Shown: positions 42,922 to 51,581 of the stretch, one piece after another | Position numbering within the stretch: the first letter of the stretch is position 1 | Layout of the letters: the number at the start of each line of letters is the position of its first letter | From: Geodermatophilus amargosae | Lineage (GTDB): Bacteria > Actinomycetota > Actinomycetes > Mycobacteriales > Geodermatophilaceae | Direction: 5' to 3' | Assembly (NCBI RefSeq): GCF_900116515.1 | Contig: NZ_FPBA01000006.1 | Span: 152,747 to 213,925, forward strand | Length of the DNA stretch: 61,179 bases | Position numbers and translations under genes: made by a program | The notes under the pieces: model-generated | What the model was told of the DNA's origin: nothing | Seen by the model: the letters and a program-made list of their open reading frames with translations, nothing else | Databases searched by the model: none

Positions 42922-44124
42922 TCAGCCGACGAGGACGACCAGGTCGGCGTAGTCGTCCACCTCCAGGCACGCCGCGCCGGCGGCCAGCGTCCGCCCGTCC
43001 GCGGACAGCGCCGGCGGGGTCGCGCTACCGAACTCGCACAGCGGGACGTCGGCCACGACCGCGCCGGTCGCCAGGTCCACCGTGGCCACGCCCGCACCGC
43101 CGCCGGGCCACGAGTGGGACAGGTACACGTGGCTCCCTGCTGGCTCGGGGACGAGACCGTGGGCCGTGCCGGCCAGGACCGTGCTCGCCTGCACGGCGCC
43201 GTCCCGCACGGTCACCAGCCGCGCCGAGCCGGTCTCCCACCCGCCGTCGAGCACGGAGGCCAGGACGGCCCCGTCCGGCAGCACCGCGACCGCGAAGCCG
43301 ATGCCCAGGTCCCGCTCGAGCACGTTGACCGGCTCGCCGACCGGCTGCAGGTCCTCGTCGTACCGGACCACGAGGACCTCCTCCCCGCCGCCCGCGGCGT
43401 CCCGGTCGACCGTCACCAGCGCGACCAGCCCGCCGTCCGGGTGCAGGGCGATCTGCACCTCGACCGCCTGACCGGGATCGTCCGCCCCCAGCGGCGCGCT
43501 CGCCTCGATCTCCCCGGTGGCGACGTCGACCTGCGCCAGGCGGCTGATGAACCGCCCGTCGACGGACCACTGCAGGACGCCGTGCAGCGTCTCGCCGTCG
43601 GGGGAGAGGACGGCGCTGAAGGTGTCCGGAGTGTCCAGCTCGGGATCGGCCCCGACGGGCACGACCTCCGGCTCGTCGGCACCGGGCTCGAGCACCGCGA
43701 GGACGACGTCCTGGCCGTAGGGGTCCTCGCGCCGGCGCGGGTCACCGGGCTGGATCAGGACGACGCCGGTCGACACCACCGTGCCATCGGGCGCGACGTG
43801 CACGTCGTCGGCCACGGCAATAGGCCCGCCCTCGGTGGCGGTGCCCGCCGTGAGGCCGCCGCCGTCGCCGGGGACGAGCTCGAGCAGCACGCTGGAGTGC
43901 TCGAGCGGGTCCTCGCTGGTCAGCAGGACGACGAACCCGCCGTCAGGGGTCGCCGCGACGTCCCGGGCCTCGAGCCCGTGCCCTAGTTCGGCGTCGGCGT
44001 CCACCCGCCCGACCTCCTGGGTGAGCGGGCCGGCCGCCGTCGGCACCACCCGCCCGGCGACGGTGGACGAGCAGCCGGCCAGCAGGACGGCGGAGCTGAG
44101 CAGGACGGCGGTGCCGGTGCGCAC
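42922..44124 (-). CDS. Lipoprotein with beta-propeller-like repeats (paralogue 4 of 5)
   Basis: 400 residues from GTG 44124; lipobox LAGC in AVLLAGCSSTVAG. The mature part has GRVDADAELGHGLEARDVAATPDGGFVVLLT and many strand-turn units (VDVATGEIEASAPLG, VTVRDGAVQASTVLAG, TVDLATGAVVADVPLCE). Clearly similar to 44157-45362 along its whole length (DVATGE, VRDGAVQA, ATVDLATG). Tandem duplicates, 32 bp apart. Confidence 0.8.
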   Translation of the reverse strand: MRTGTAVLLSSAVLLAGCSSTVAGRVVPTAAGPLTQEVGRVDADAELGHGLEARDVAATPDGGFVVLLTSEDPLEHSSVLLELVPGDGGGLTAGTATEGGPIAVADDVHVAPDGTVVSTGVVLIQPGDPRRREDPYGQDVVLAVLEPGADEPEVVPVGADPELDTPDTFSAVLSPDGETLHGVLQWSVDGRFISRLAQVDVATGEIEASAPLGADDPGQAVEVQIALHPDGGLVALVTVDRDAAGGGEEVLVVRYDEDLQPVGEPVNVLERDLGIGFAVAVLPDGAVLASVLDGGWETGSARLVTVRDGAVQASTVLAGTAHGLVPEPAGSHVYLSHSWPGGGAGVATVDLATGAVVADVPLCEFGSATPPALSADGRTLAAGAACLEVDDYADLVVLVG

Positions 44125-44156
44125 GGTGGACCCCTCGGGACGGGGCTCGCGGCGGG

Positions 44157-45362
44157 TCAGCCGACGAGGAAGGCGAGTTCGGCGGTGTCGTCGTCGCCGT
44201 GGCAGGCGGCGGTGGCGGCCAGCGTCCGGCCGTCGGTGGCGAGGGCGAGCGGGTCGGGGGAGCCGTCGGTGCAGGTGGGGACGTCGGCGACGGTCTCGCC
44301 GGTGGCCAGGTCGACCGTGGCGACGCCGGTGCCGGCTCGGGGGCGCCCGTGGGCCAGGTAGACGTGCTGCCCGCCCGGCTCGACGACGAGGTCGACGCCC
44401 GTGCCGGGCAGGACCGTGGTCGCCTGCACCGCGCCGTCCCGGACGGTCACCAGCCGCGGCTCGCCGGTGTTCCACTCGCCGGCCACGACGGAGACGACGA
44501 CGGCGCCGTCGGATAGCACTGCAAGCGCGTAGCCGGTGCTCTCCTCCTCGTCGACCACCTCGACCGGGTCGCCGAGCGGCTGCAGGTCGGCGTCGTACTG
44601 GACGAGGACGGCGCCGTCGACGTCGCCCTCGGCGTCCCGGTCGGTGGTGACGAGCGCGGCCAGGCCGCCGTCGGGGCGCAGCGCCACGTCGTACGCGACG
44701 GCCGAACCCGGCGACTCGACGCCCAGCGGCGCGCTCGCGGTGACCTCACCCGTGGCGACGTCGACGGCGGCCAGCCGGTTGACGGTGTCGCCGTCGACGG
44801 ACCAGCGCAGGCTCGCGTACAGCGTGGCGCCGTCGGGGGAGAGGACGCCGGTGCCGAGGTTCGGGGTGCCCAGCTCGGCGTCGGCGGCGATGCGGCGGAG
44901 GTCCGGCTCGTCGCTGCCCGGCTCGAGGACGAACAGGGCGAGGTCCTGCTCGCGGCCCCCGCCGCTGGTGTCCGCGGGGACGACGGGCGCGAGGGTGACC
45001 ACGGTGCCGTCGGGGGCGACATGCACCTCGCCGAGGTCGACGGCGGGCGGGCCCTCGATGACCTCGCCGACGGCCAGGCCGCCGTCCTCTTGGTTGAATT
45101 CAACGAGGACGCTCCGGTGGTTGCTGGCGACGTCGCCGGTGAGCAGGACGACGAAGCCGCCGTCGGGGGCGGCGGCGACGTCGGAGATGCGGACGTGGCC
45201 GTCGACCTCCGCGTCGACCTCGACCTGCGCGAGGAGCTCGGTGAGCGGCCCGGCGGCGGCCGGGCCGGCGTGCTCGGCGGTCCCGACGACGGAGGACGAG
45301 CAGCCGGCCGCGAGGACGGCGGTACCGAGCAGCGCGGCGGCGCCGATCCGGGGCGAGCGCAT
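44157..45362 (-). CDS. Lipoprotein with beta-propeller-like repeats (paralogue 5 of 5)
   Basis: 401 residues from ATG 45362; lipobox AAGC in LGTAVLAAGCSSSVVG. Same layout as 42922-44124: DVAAAPDGGFVVLLTGD, LSPDGATLYASLRWSVDG, VDVATGEVTASAPLG, VRDGAVQATTVLPG and a C-terminal pair of Cys (VPTCTDGS, TAACHGDD). Upstream gene of the tandem pair, probably transcribed first. Confidence 0.8.
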   Translation of the reverse strand: MRSPRIGAAALLGTAVLAAGCSSSVVGTAEHAGPAAAGPLTELLAQVEVDAEVDGHVRISDVAAAPDGGFVVLLTGDVASNHRSVLVEFNQEDGGLAVGEVIEGPPAVDLGEVHVAPDGTVVTLAPVVPADTSGGGREQDLALFVLEPGSDEPDLRRIAADAELGTPNLGTGVLSPDGATLYASLRWSVDGDTVNRLAAVDVATGEVTASAPLGVESPGSAVAYDVALRPDGGLAALVTTDRDAEGDVDGAVLVQYDADLQPLGDPVEVVDEEESTGYALAVLSDGAVVVSVVAGEWNTGEPRLVTVRDGAVQATTVLPGTGVDLVVEPGGQHVYLAHGRPRAGTGVATVDLATGETVADVPTCTDGSPDPLALATDGRTLAATAACHGDDDTAELAFLVG

Positions 45363-45503
45363 GAGTGCGGACTCCTGGGTGCGGTGGTTGGTGCTCGCAC
45401 CCTGTTCGGGGTCCCTTGCGGCGTCCTTGCGTCTCGCTAACGCGGGTGACCTCGACCGCGCGGCGACGCCGTTCCGGTACGCGAGCGCGTCAGGGTGGGA
45501 GAC

Positions 45504-46262
45504 ATGCTCTCTGACTCGTCGAGCACTGTGCGCATCGGCACGTGGAACCTGGGTCTGCAGGCGGCCGCGCCCACGGCGGATTGGCAAGCCAAGGCAAGGT
45601 GGCTGGACGCGCGCAGTTCGCGTCTCTGGCTGCTCACCGAGGCACATCAGAGCTGGGATCCACGAGATGGTCATTTGACCGTCTCGCCACCACGGAAGCT
45701 GGACCCAGAACACGGACGGTGGGCTGCGATCGAGACGACGCTCGACACCGGTGAGCCGCCGGCACAGCGCAATGCGGGCCACGCGGCCGAGGAGGGCCTG
45801 GCTCTGGCACGCGTCAGGATCGCCGGCCGGGACGTTCTGGTTGCCTGTTCCGTCCTTCCATACGACGGCATCGACGCCTACTGGGATGGGCTCCCGACCG
45901 ACGCGGTCGAACAGTTCGCCTACGTGCTCGACCACCACGTCCTGCGCATCAGGATGGAGCGGCGGACGGGGGAGCCACTGATCTGGGGCGGCGACTTCAA
46001 CCAACCCCTGGTGCCTCCGTTCTCCGGCGGGTCCAGGGACTGCGGCGCCGCTCTGTGCTCAGCGCTCAGGAAGCTCGGCCTCACGTCCCTGACCCAAGGC
46101 TTGGCTCACCGGAACGGGCAGATGTATTCGGTTGATCACCTGGCCATCAGCGGTGAGTTCCTAGCTGAGCATGTGGAGATGCACCGGCCAGTACGAGGCG
46201 ACGACAGCAGCATGAGTAGTCACGCCGCCTACACCGCCGACCTCGTCCTGCCCCGGACCTGA
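45504..46262 (+). CDS. Endonuclease/exonuclease/phosphatase-family protein
   Basis: 252 residues from ATG 45504 (GTG 45495 possible). EEP signatures: RIGTWNLGLQ at the N-terminus, LWLLTEAHQSW (metal-binding Glu), LIWGGDFNQPLV (catalytic Asp/Asn) and YSVDHLAISGEF (SxDH). The His/Asp set is complete, so it could be a Mg2+-dependent DNase, RNase or lipid phosphatase. Substrate unknown. No signal peptide. Confidence 0.85.
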   Translation: MLSDSSSTVRIGTWNLGLQAAAPTADWQAKARWLDARSSRLWLLTEAHQSWDPRDGHLTVSPPRKLDPEHGRWAAIETTLDTGEPPAQRNAGHAAEEGLALARVRIAGRDVLVACSVLPYDGIDAYWDGLPTDAVEQFAYVLDHHVLRIRMERRTGEPLIWGGDFNQPLVPPFSGGSRDCGAALCSALRKLGLTSLTQGLAHRNGQMYSVDHLAISGEFLAEHVEMHRPVRGDDSSMSSHAAYTADLVLPRT

Positions 46263-46318
46263 GGGAGGTCGCTCGCCGCGTCGGACAGCACCATGAGAGG
46301 TGCATCGAGGTCGGGCCG

Positions 46319-46366
46319 TCAGCCCTCGGTAATGCGTGGCGGGCCCTCGAGGTCGACATGGATCAC
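46319..46366 (-). pseudogene. Remnant start of a Doc/Fic-type toxin
   Basis: GTG 46366 overlaps the antitoxin stop, as in phd/doc-type pairs, and encodes VIHVDLEGPPRITEG before a TGA. Doc toxins of actinobacteria often begin with a strand then DLEDLLxITEG; the first ~15 residues fit and the rest is gone. Proposed as a truncated toxin gene; the match is short. Confidence 0.4.
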
Positions 46367-46587
46367 TGGCCGAGGCGCTCCAGGGCTTGGGCGAAGCGGG
46401 GGAGCTCCCGGTCGAGGACCCGGTCCAGCAGTTCGCGCTTGCCGTCCCGCTCGAAGTAGTCACGGACGGCTTGCCGGGCGATGTCGTCCTGTACGGACCG
46501 GCTCTCCAGTTCGGCACTGCGGCGCAGGGCCTCGCTTACGTCGCCACGAGGCGGCTCTTGTCCAGCTGAGCAAGGTGGACGGGGCAT
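46363..46587 (-). CDS. Ribbon-helix-helix-like antitoxin (74 aa)
   Basis: ATG 46587 overlaps the stop of the upstream gene by 1 bp (TGATG). The core EALRRSAELESRSVQDDIARQAVRDYFERDG resembles antitoxins paired with Doc-type toxins, followed by a helical toxin-wrapping tail (LDRVLDRELPRFAQALERLG). The N-terminal MPRPPCSAGQEPP looks like added sequence; GTG 46539 may be the older start. Its toxin appears to be lost. Confidence 0.55.
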   Translation of the reverse strand: MPRPPCSAGQEPPRGDVSEALRRSAELESRSVQDDIARQAVRDYFERDGKRELLDRVLDRELPRFAQALERLGQ

Positions 46588-46823
46588 CAGTCGAGGTCCT
46601 CGATCGGCCTCCGAGCGAGGTACTCGGCGAGTGCATCCAGGTCATCGGCTTCGATGTCCGAGGCGAGGATGGTTGCGTCACGCGCCGCGAGCTGCCGGCG
46701 GCGTTCGCGTTGGAGTGCCTGAGTGACCATCGCGGCGCGAGACGCCGCTTGGCCGCCAGAGACAAGCTGATCGACGAACGCCACGAGCTCGTAAGGTAGG
46801 CGGACCGCGATCCGAGTGCTCAC
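46587..46823 (-). CDS. CopG-like ribbon-helix-helix antitoxin (78 aa)
   Basis: MSTRIAVRLPYELVAFVDQLV is the RHH strand and first helix (basic, with AVRLP), then GQAASRAAMVTQALQRERRR. Ends EADDLDALAEYLARRP. It looks like an antitoxin or transcription repressor. No toxin is seen next to it; the following small gene is itself antitoxin-like, so two antitoxins stand together without partners. Confidence 0.65.
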   Translation of the reverse strand: MSTRIAVRLPYELVAFVDQLVSGGQAASRAAMVTQALQRERRRQLAARDATILASDIEADDLDALAEYLARRPIEDLD

Positions 46824-46940
46824 CGGTCACATGATCCCCAGTCGGGATGCACGGGGGACTTGAGCAGTCAGCGATGGCGGACGAACCGGTGCCGCCCTTT
46901 TGGCGCAGCAAACAGCTGATGACGCTGCCAAGGTGCATAT

Positions 46941-47327
46941 ATGCCGGTGACGATGACCATCCTCGACGTTCCGGACGAGACCCGCGACGAGCTCGCCGCA
47001 CGCGCCGCCCGAGCCGGTCAGTCGCTGCAGGAGTACGTGCGCGCCCAGCTGATCGAGCTGGCCCGGCGTCCGAGCCGCATCGACTTCTGGGACCGGGTTG
47101 AGCACCGGGTCCGGTCCACCGAAAGCAGTCTCGCGGCGCAGGAGATCCTGGACCTCCGCAAGGAGGACCGCGGTGATCGTGGTCGTCGGTACCTCGACCG
47201 CAGGCTCGCCGGCGCATCCGGACCGCGGTGCTGGTCTCCGGACTCCTTGACCGAACGACGAGGGCCGCCCTGCCGGCGGCTATCGGCCATGGCAGGACGG
47301 CCCCGTCAGGAGTGCGTCAAAAGGTGA
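46941..47327 (+). CDS. vapB: VapB-type antitoxin with lost stop (readthrough C-terminus)
   Basis: From ATG 46941: MPVTMTILDVPDETRDELAA and QSLQEYVRAQLIELARRPS are typical VapB. Normally the protein ends near ILDLRKEDR and the toxin begins right there. Here the frame passes that point and continues about 50 residues (GDRGRRYLDRRLAG ...), because one base is missing before the expected TGA at about 47170. The tail has no sense and overlaps both the toxin start and the protease remnant. Confidence 0.6.
   Translation: MPVTMTILDVPDETRDELAARAARAGQSLQEYVRAQLIELARRPSRIDFWDRVEHRVRSTESSLAAQEILDLRKEDRGDRGRRYLDRRLAGASGPRCWSPDSLTERRGPPCRRLSAMAGRPRQECVKR
47173..47250 (+). pseudogene. Remnant of the VapC toxin
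   Basis: GTG 47173 starts VIVVVGTSTAG, against the normal VIVVDAS opening; the catalytic Asp has become Val and the frame stops after 25 residues (LRTP-stop). Position immediately after the antitoxin core is that of vapC. The toxin is dead. Confidence 0.55.
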
Positions 47328-48053
47328 CGAGATCGATTTCGTCGGCCTCGTCCCCGGCGCTCCCGAGATGAAGGCGATGACGTCCTCGGTGTCGATTTGG
47401 TAGGCGAAGCCGGTGCCGGCGCAGGCGCCGTTCATCACGAACGAGTTGACCGCCGTCGCCGTGTCGCCGATGAGGATCGGACCGCCGGAGTTGCCGAAGC
47501 AGGTGCCGCCGCGGCCGCCGCCCGGGTTGGTCGTCAGCTTCACGCTGTAGCCGCCGGCGTTGGTGCCGTTGAGCCCGATGATGAATCTCTCGGCGGCAGC
47601 CGCTCCCGGTAGGCGACCTGCTTGGTTGAGCTGCCGCCGCTCTCCTGCACGCCGTAGCCCGAGATCATCGCTGTGGCCGAGTTGCCCGGGTGCGCCCTCG
47701 TAGCTGTCGAGCGAGCCGGCGGTGGCCGGTGAGACGTAGTCGGTGATCCCGGGGTAGACGGCGGTGACCGGCTGGTCAAGGACCACGGGCGCCGACGTCG
47801 CGCATCTCCGGGATGTTGCCCAAACCCTCGTAGTCGTGCGGTTAGAGCTCGTACGACGTCACGCCACCCGATGTCGCCTGCTGCTCGTCCTGCTCGGAGC
47901 ACACCGCGCCGTCTCGGCCTCGGTGCCCTGGTCGTCCAGGGTCACGCAGTGCCGCCGTCAGGAAGACGTTGTTGGTGAGGCAGTGTCGGAGCAGCGGTGG
48001 GACGCCGTGCCGTCCGGGTTGCAGAAGATGACCAAGCCCACGTGGTCGTGCTC
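47280..48053 (-). pseudogene. Scrambled trypsin-like serine protease
   Basis: Pieces of one chymotrypsin-fold protease lie in order in three frames: HDHVGLVIFCNPDGTASHRCS, then NNVFLTAA (start of the catalytic His loop), then ITDYVSPATAGSLDSYEG, then ISGYGVQESGGSSTKQVAYRE, and finally TCFGNSGGPILIGDTATAV with the catalytic Ser motif GNSGGP, ending in GFAYQIDTEDVIAFI. At least three frameshifts interrupt it and the signal peptide is missing. It ends near the VapBC remnant. Confidence 0.7.
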
Positions 48054-48098
48054 TGGTCGTTCGGCAGGATTGCCGTCGAGGCGTGCAGAGTTGCAGCC

Positions 48099-48611
48099 AT
48101 GGCAATCGGGGACGTCGCTGGCTGGTTTGCTGCGCTTGGGGCTCTTGCCGCCCTGTACTTCGCCGGCCGGCAATTGCAGTTGCTCCGTGAGCAGCAACGA
48201 GACGAGCGCGAGGTTGAGAAGAGCGGCGTCGCGGTTATGTGGCGGGTCCTCGATGCGCCGACGACCAGCGACGCAGACGGGACCGTCGCTGCTACGTACG
48301 AGTTCACTGCCTACAACCCCGGAAAGTTTCCGGTTCGCGAGGTTGAGGTGCGGGTGGATCTGCCGATCGAGGTCCGCCGAGAACATTTCGACAGGTCCCT
48401 AGAGGGCCCAACGAGGACGCTGCTGATTGATACCCCGGTGATCGCTGGCGCCCGACACCGCACTTGGAGAAGGAGGCTCCGCGTCCCGTTCGCCGACAGA
48501 TCAAAGCTGCGCGACCTTCAGGTAGCGATCACCTTTTTGGACCTGGCAGGAGCCAGTCACACGAATCGGTGGGGTCGCGGCACCGGCGGTAGCAGCAGTC
48601 GTAGTAGTTGA
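48099..48611 (+). CDS. Hypothetical membrane-anchored protein (170 aa)
   Basis: From ATG 48099: one transmembrane helix (MAIGDVAGWFAALGALAALYFAGRQLQLL), a basic/coiled segment (LREQQRDEREVEKS), then a beta-rich soluble domain (SGVAVMWRVLDAPTTSDADG, YEFTAYNPGKFPVREVEVRVDLPIEV). Not a recognised family; the topology fits a small anchored sensor-like protein. Codon bias is weaker than its neighbours. Confidence 0.6.
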   Translation: MAIGDVAGWFAALGALAALYFAGRQLQLLREQQRDEREVEKSGVAVMWRVLDAPTTSDADGTVAATYEFTAYNPGKFPVREVEVRVDLPIEVRREHFDRSLEGPTRTLLIDTPVIAGARHRTWRRRLRVPFADRSKLRDLQVAITFLDLAGASHTNRWGRGTGGSSSRSS

Positions 48612-48867
48612 CCGGACGTTCCGTCCAGGCTGCGACGGAGCGCGCACGCAGGTCTTGTCACCTGGCGGTGGCCGAACCCTCCAGGTCACCCCAGGCTCTT
48701 TGAGCGCTCAGTCCAGCTTTCGACATGTCCCGACGCGAGCCGGACCATGCCGTTCGGTGGCGTGGGACGGGTGTGACGACGGCGTCCCGTCCCGCACCGC
48801 GGCTGCCGATGGCTCAGGGGAGCGGCGGACGAACCACGACCCCCGGCGCTCGGGGAGTGCAACGCAC

Positions 48868-50265
48868 ATGGCTGGACGACGACGACTCCAGGACCGTCTC
48901 GCGGTCCTCGGTGGCGCGCGGCCCGACCTGCTCGAGGCAGCGCCCGGGGCGCGCCCGCGGTTCGCCGCGCTCGGCGGCGTGCTGCTCAGCACCGGCGGTC
49001 TCGCAGTCGCCTCGGCGGCGTTCGCGTTGCACATGGCCCTCGGCGTCTGGTGGCCGTTCGCGCTGGTGCTCGGCCTCGGCTGGGGCGCCGTCGTGGTCAA
49101 CCTCGACCGGATGCTGCTCGTCGGCATGGCGCACGACGCCTCGCTCAAGCGCAATCTCGCGCTGGCGGTGCCACGCGTGGGCTTGGCGCTGATCCTGGGC
49201 GTCGTCGTCGCCACGCCCCTGACGCTGCAGGTGTTCCATAAGGAGATCGACGCCGAGATCACCGTCATGCAGGCCGAGGCCGCGGACGCGTACCGGCAGT
49301 CGCTGGAGTCTGACGCGCGCTTCGCCGGCCTCGCCGACCTGCAGGAGCGGGTGACGCAGGGGCAGGACGTCGTCGCCACCGGCGGGCAGAGCGACCCGGC
49401 ACTGGTCGCCGTGCAGGCCGACGTCACCGCCAAGCAGTCCGCCTACGACGCCGCCCTGGTCACCCAGCGTGACCTCGAGGCGCGCGCCCAGTGCGAGCTC
49501 GACGGCACCTGCGGCACAGGCGACCCCGGTACCGGCGACGCCTACGTGCAGGCCCGCGCGGCCGCCGACGCGCAGGCCAGGATCGTCGCCTCGGCACGGG
49601 CTGCCCTCGACGACGCGCAGGGGACGGCGTCCGACGCCGAGTCGCGCAGTGCCGACCTCGCCGCCGCGTCGCTGACCACCGACCAGGCCGAGCTGGCCCG
49701 GCTGACCGCCGAGCTCGACCGGCTGCAGGCCGCGTTCGACGCCACCAACGAGGGTTCCGGCGGCATCCTGCTGCGGCTGGAGGCGCTCGACCGGCTCAGC
49801 GACAGCAACGCCACGCTCGCCGTCGCGAAGTTCATGCTGTCGCTGCTGTTCATGTGCGTGGAGATCCTGCCGGTGCTCATGAAGGTGCTGCTCAACTTCG
49901 GTCCGCCGACCGCCTACGACAAGCTCGCGGCGCTGCGCGACAGCGGCGACGTCGACATCGAGGAGCTGCAGCAGCAGTCGCGGCGCACCGTGGCCGAGGC
50001 CAAGGAGGAGCTGCTGGTCATGGCCGAGCAGGAGCGCCTCGACCGGCAGAAGGCCGTCATCCGTGCCCGCCACCTCGCCGCGCTGGCGCAGGCCCAGGTC
50101 GAGGCCGAGGAGGCCTCCCGCCCGGTGCCGCAGCCGGCTCCTGCCCCGGTCGACGAGCCCGCCCGCCAGCTCTGGGACACCGGCCCCATCCGCCTTGCCC
50201 GCTCCGCTGCGCGCACCATCCGCCCCTCCCGCCGGCCGGGCACCCGGGCCACGACGACGGTCTGA
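48868..50265 (+). CDS. DUF4407 membrane protein (intact paralogue)
   Basis: 465 residues from ATG 48868 (GGGGAG upstream at 10 bp). Layout: three transmembrane segments near the N-terminus (AALGGVLLSTGGLAVASAAFALHM, WWPFALVLGLGWGAVVVNLDRML, LALAVPRVGLALILGVVVATPL), a long coiled coil with a Cys pair (CELDGTCGTG), a fourth transmembrane segment (AVAKFMLSLLFMCVEILPVLMKVLL) and a cytoplasmic helical tail. The fully preserved form of the gene broken at 38933-39828. Family function unknown. Confidence 0.85.
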   Translation: MAGRRRLQDRLAVLGGARPDLLEAAPGARPRFAALGGVLLSTGGLAVASAAFALHMALGVWWPFALVLGLGWGAVVVNLDRMLLVGMAHDASLKRNLALAVPRVGLALILGVVVATPLTLQVFHKEIDAEITVMQAEAADAYRQSLESDARFAGLADLQERVTQGQDVVATGGQSDPALVAVQADVTAKQSAYDAALVTQRDLEARAQCELDGTCGTGDPGTGDAYVQARAAADAQARIVASARAALDDAQGTASDAESRSADLAAASLTTDQAELARLTAELDRLQAAFDATNEGSGGILLRLEALDRLSDSNATLAVAKFMLSLLFMCVEILPVLMKVLLNFGPPTAYDKLAALRDSGDVDIEELQQQSRRTVAEAKEELLVMAEQERLDRQKAVIRARHLAALAQAQVEAEEASRPVPQPAPAPVDEPARQLWDTGPIRLARSAARTIRPSRRPGTRATTTV

Positions 50266-50329
50266 CGTCGGTCAGGACGGGTCGTCGTCGAGCGCGCACA
50301 GCGTCCGGCGTCGACGCGACACTGAGCGG

Positions 50330-50920
50330 GTGCTGGAGCTCGATCACGTGCTGTGCATGGTCGACTCGTACGACGCCTGGGCGGAGCGGCTCCCGGCGGC
50401 CGGCTAGGATCTGGACGCCGGTACGGCCACCTGGCCAGGGCACCCGGAACCGCCGGCTCGTGCTGGCCGGCACTACCTGGAGCTGGCCTGGATCGAGGAT
50501 CGCGCCGAGGCCCGCGCCAACCCGCTGAGACTCGACCGCCGGGCCGACTGGGCCACCACGGGTGCCAGTCCGTTCGGGATCGGGCTGCGCGGGCGGCTCG
50601 CCCCGGAGGAGGAGCCGGCCTTCTGGCTGTATGCCGACCTCGGCTTCCTGATCTGGGTGCACCGCGACGACGAACACCGCCCCGGCCGGCCCCTGGTCTT
50701 CGTGCTCGACCTCCCGCCCCGCCGACCCGCGGTGGCGACCGGGCCGGCCGGCGCGCTGCAGTGCGTGCACCACGTCGGTCCCGCCGCTGCGGACGTTCCC
50801 CGCTACGCCGGTCCGCGCGTCGTGCACCGCCCGGGCCGGCACCGGCTGGAGCTGGTGGTCGACGCCGGCCGCCCCGTCGAGGTGAGTGACCTGCTGGCCA
50901 TCCACATCCCCGACGTCTGA
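50330..50920 (+). pseudogene. Disrupted VOC/glyoxalase-like gene
   Basis: The first piece VLELDHVLCMVDSYDAWAERLPAAG is a canonical start, but a TAG at 50405 replaces the expected Trp codon. A second frame holds GQGTRNRRLVLAG, and a third holds YLELAWIEDRAEARANPLRLDRR and the rest to VSDLLAIHIPDV. One in-frame stop plus two compensating frameshifts thus break a protein of about 196 residues. The order of the pieces is intact. Confidence 0.7.
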
Positions 50921-50932
50921 CGCCGGCCTGGC

Positions 50933-51541
50933 TCACTCGAGCAGCTCGTCGTCGGGGGTGGCCGGCGACGGGGCGAGCTCGTCCCACTCGTCAGCCGGCA
51001 TGCCCAGGGCCCGGCGGACCCGTCCCCGGGACACTAGCAGGTGGGCGGCCTGGCGCAGCACCTGGTCCTCCGAGGCGTCGTCGCCATCGATCACGTCGTC
51101 CAGCGCCCGCCGGACCCCCAGCGTCAACCAGCGGTGCGCCTCGCGCAGATCGCCGTGCACCTCGTAGTCCTCGCCCAGGAGCAGGTAGACGTCGACGTCG
51201 GACGGGCGCTCCCGACGCAACTGCCCGGCCAGCTCACGCGCGGCGTCCACGTCCCCCACCTCGAGCAGGGCGTGGTGCAGGAAACAGCGCACGTCGGGGT
51301 CGACCGGCTCACCCGTCGCGACGGCCCGGCGGAGCACCCGCAGTGCCTCCTGCACGTCACCGACCCGGCTGAGCTGGCTTCCGGCGAACACCAGCAGTTC
51401 GGCGGCGTTGACCTCGTCGCCGGGCCGCGTGCCCTCGGCGGCCCACGCCTCCAGCTGCCGCGCCACGGCGCGGCTCTGCTCCGGCGTCTGGCCGGGGGAG
51501 TACGTCGCGTCGAGGTCGTCCTGCGTGCGCGGCCTCCGCAT
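50933..51541 (-). CDS. Tetratricopeptide-repeat-like protein (202 aa)
   Basis: From ATG 51541. A helical hairpin repeat is seen (SRVGDVQEALRVLRRAVATGEPVDP, EVGDVDAARELAGQLRRERPSDVDVYLLLGEDYEVHGDLREAHRWLTLG). Probably two or three TPR units, a protein-interaction scaffold. The C-terminal end is acidic (PDDELLE). No partner is evident. Confidence 0.7.
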   Translation of the reverse strand: MRRPRTQDDLDATYSPGQTPEQSRAVARQLEAWAAEGTRPGDEVNAAELLVFAGSQLSRVGDVQEALRVLRRAVATGEPVDPDVRCFLHHALLEVGDVDAARELAGQLRRERPSDVDVYLLLGEDYEVHGDLREAHRWLTLGVRRALDDVIDGDDASEDQVLRQAAHLLVSRGRVRRALGMPADEWDELAPSPATPDDELLE

Positions 51542-51581
51542 GGCCCGAATCTACGGCCCGGATATGACGCGGGGTTCTTGA

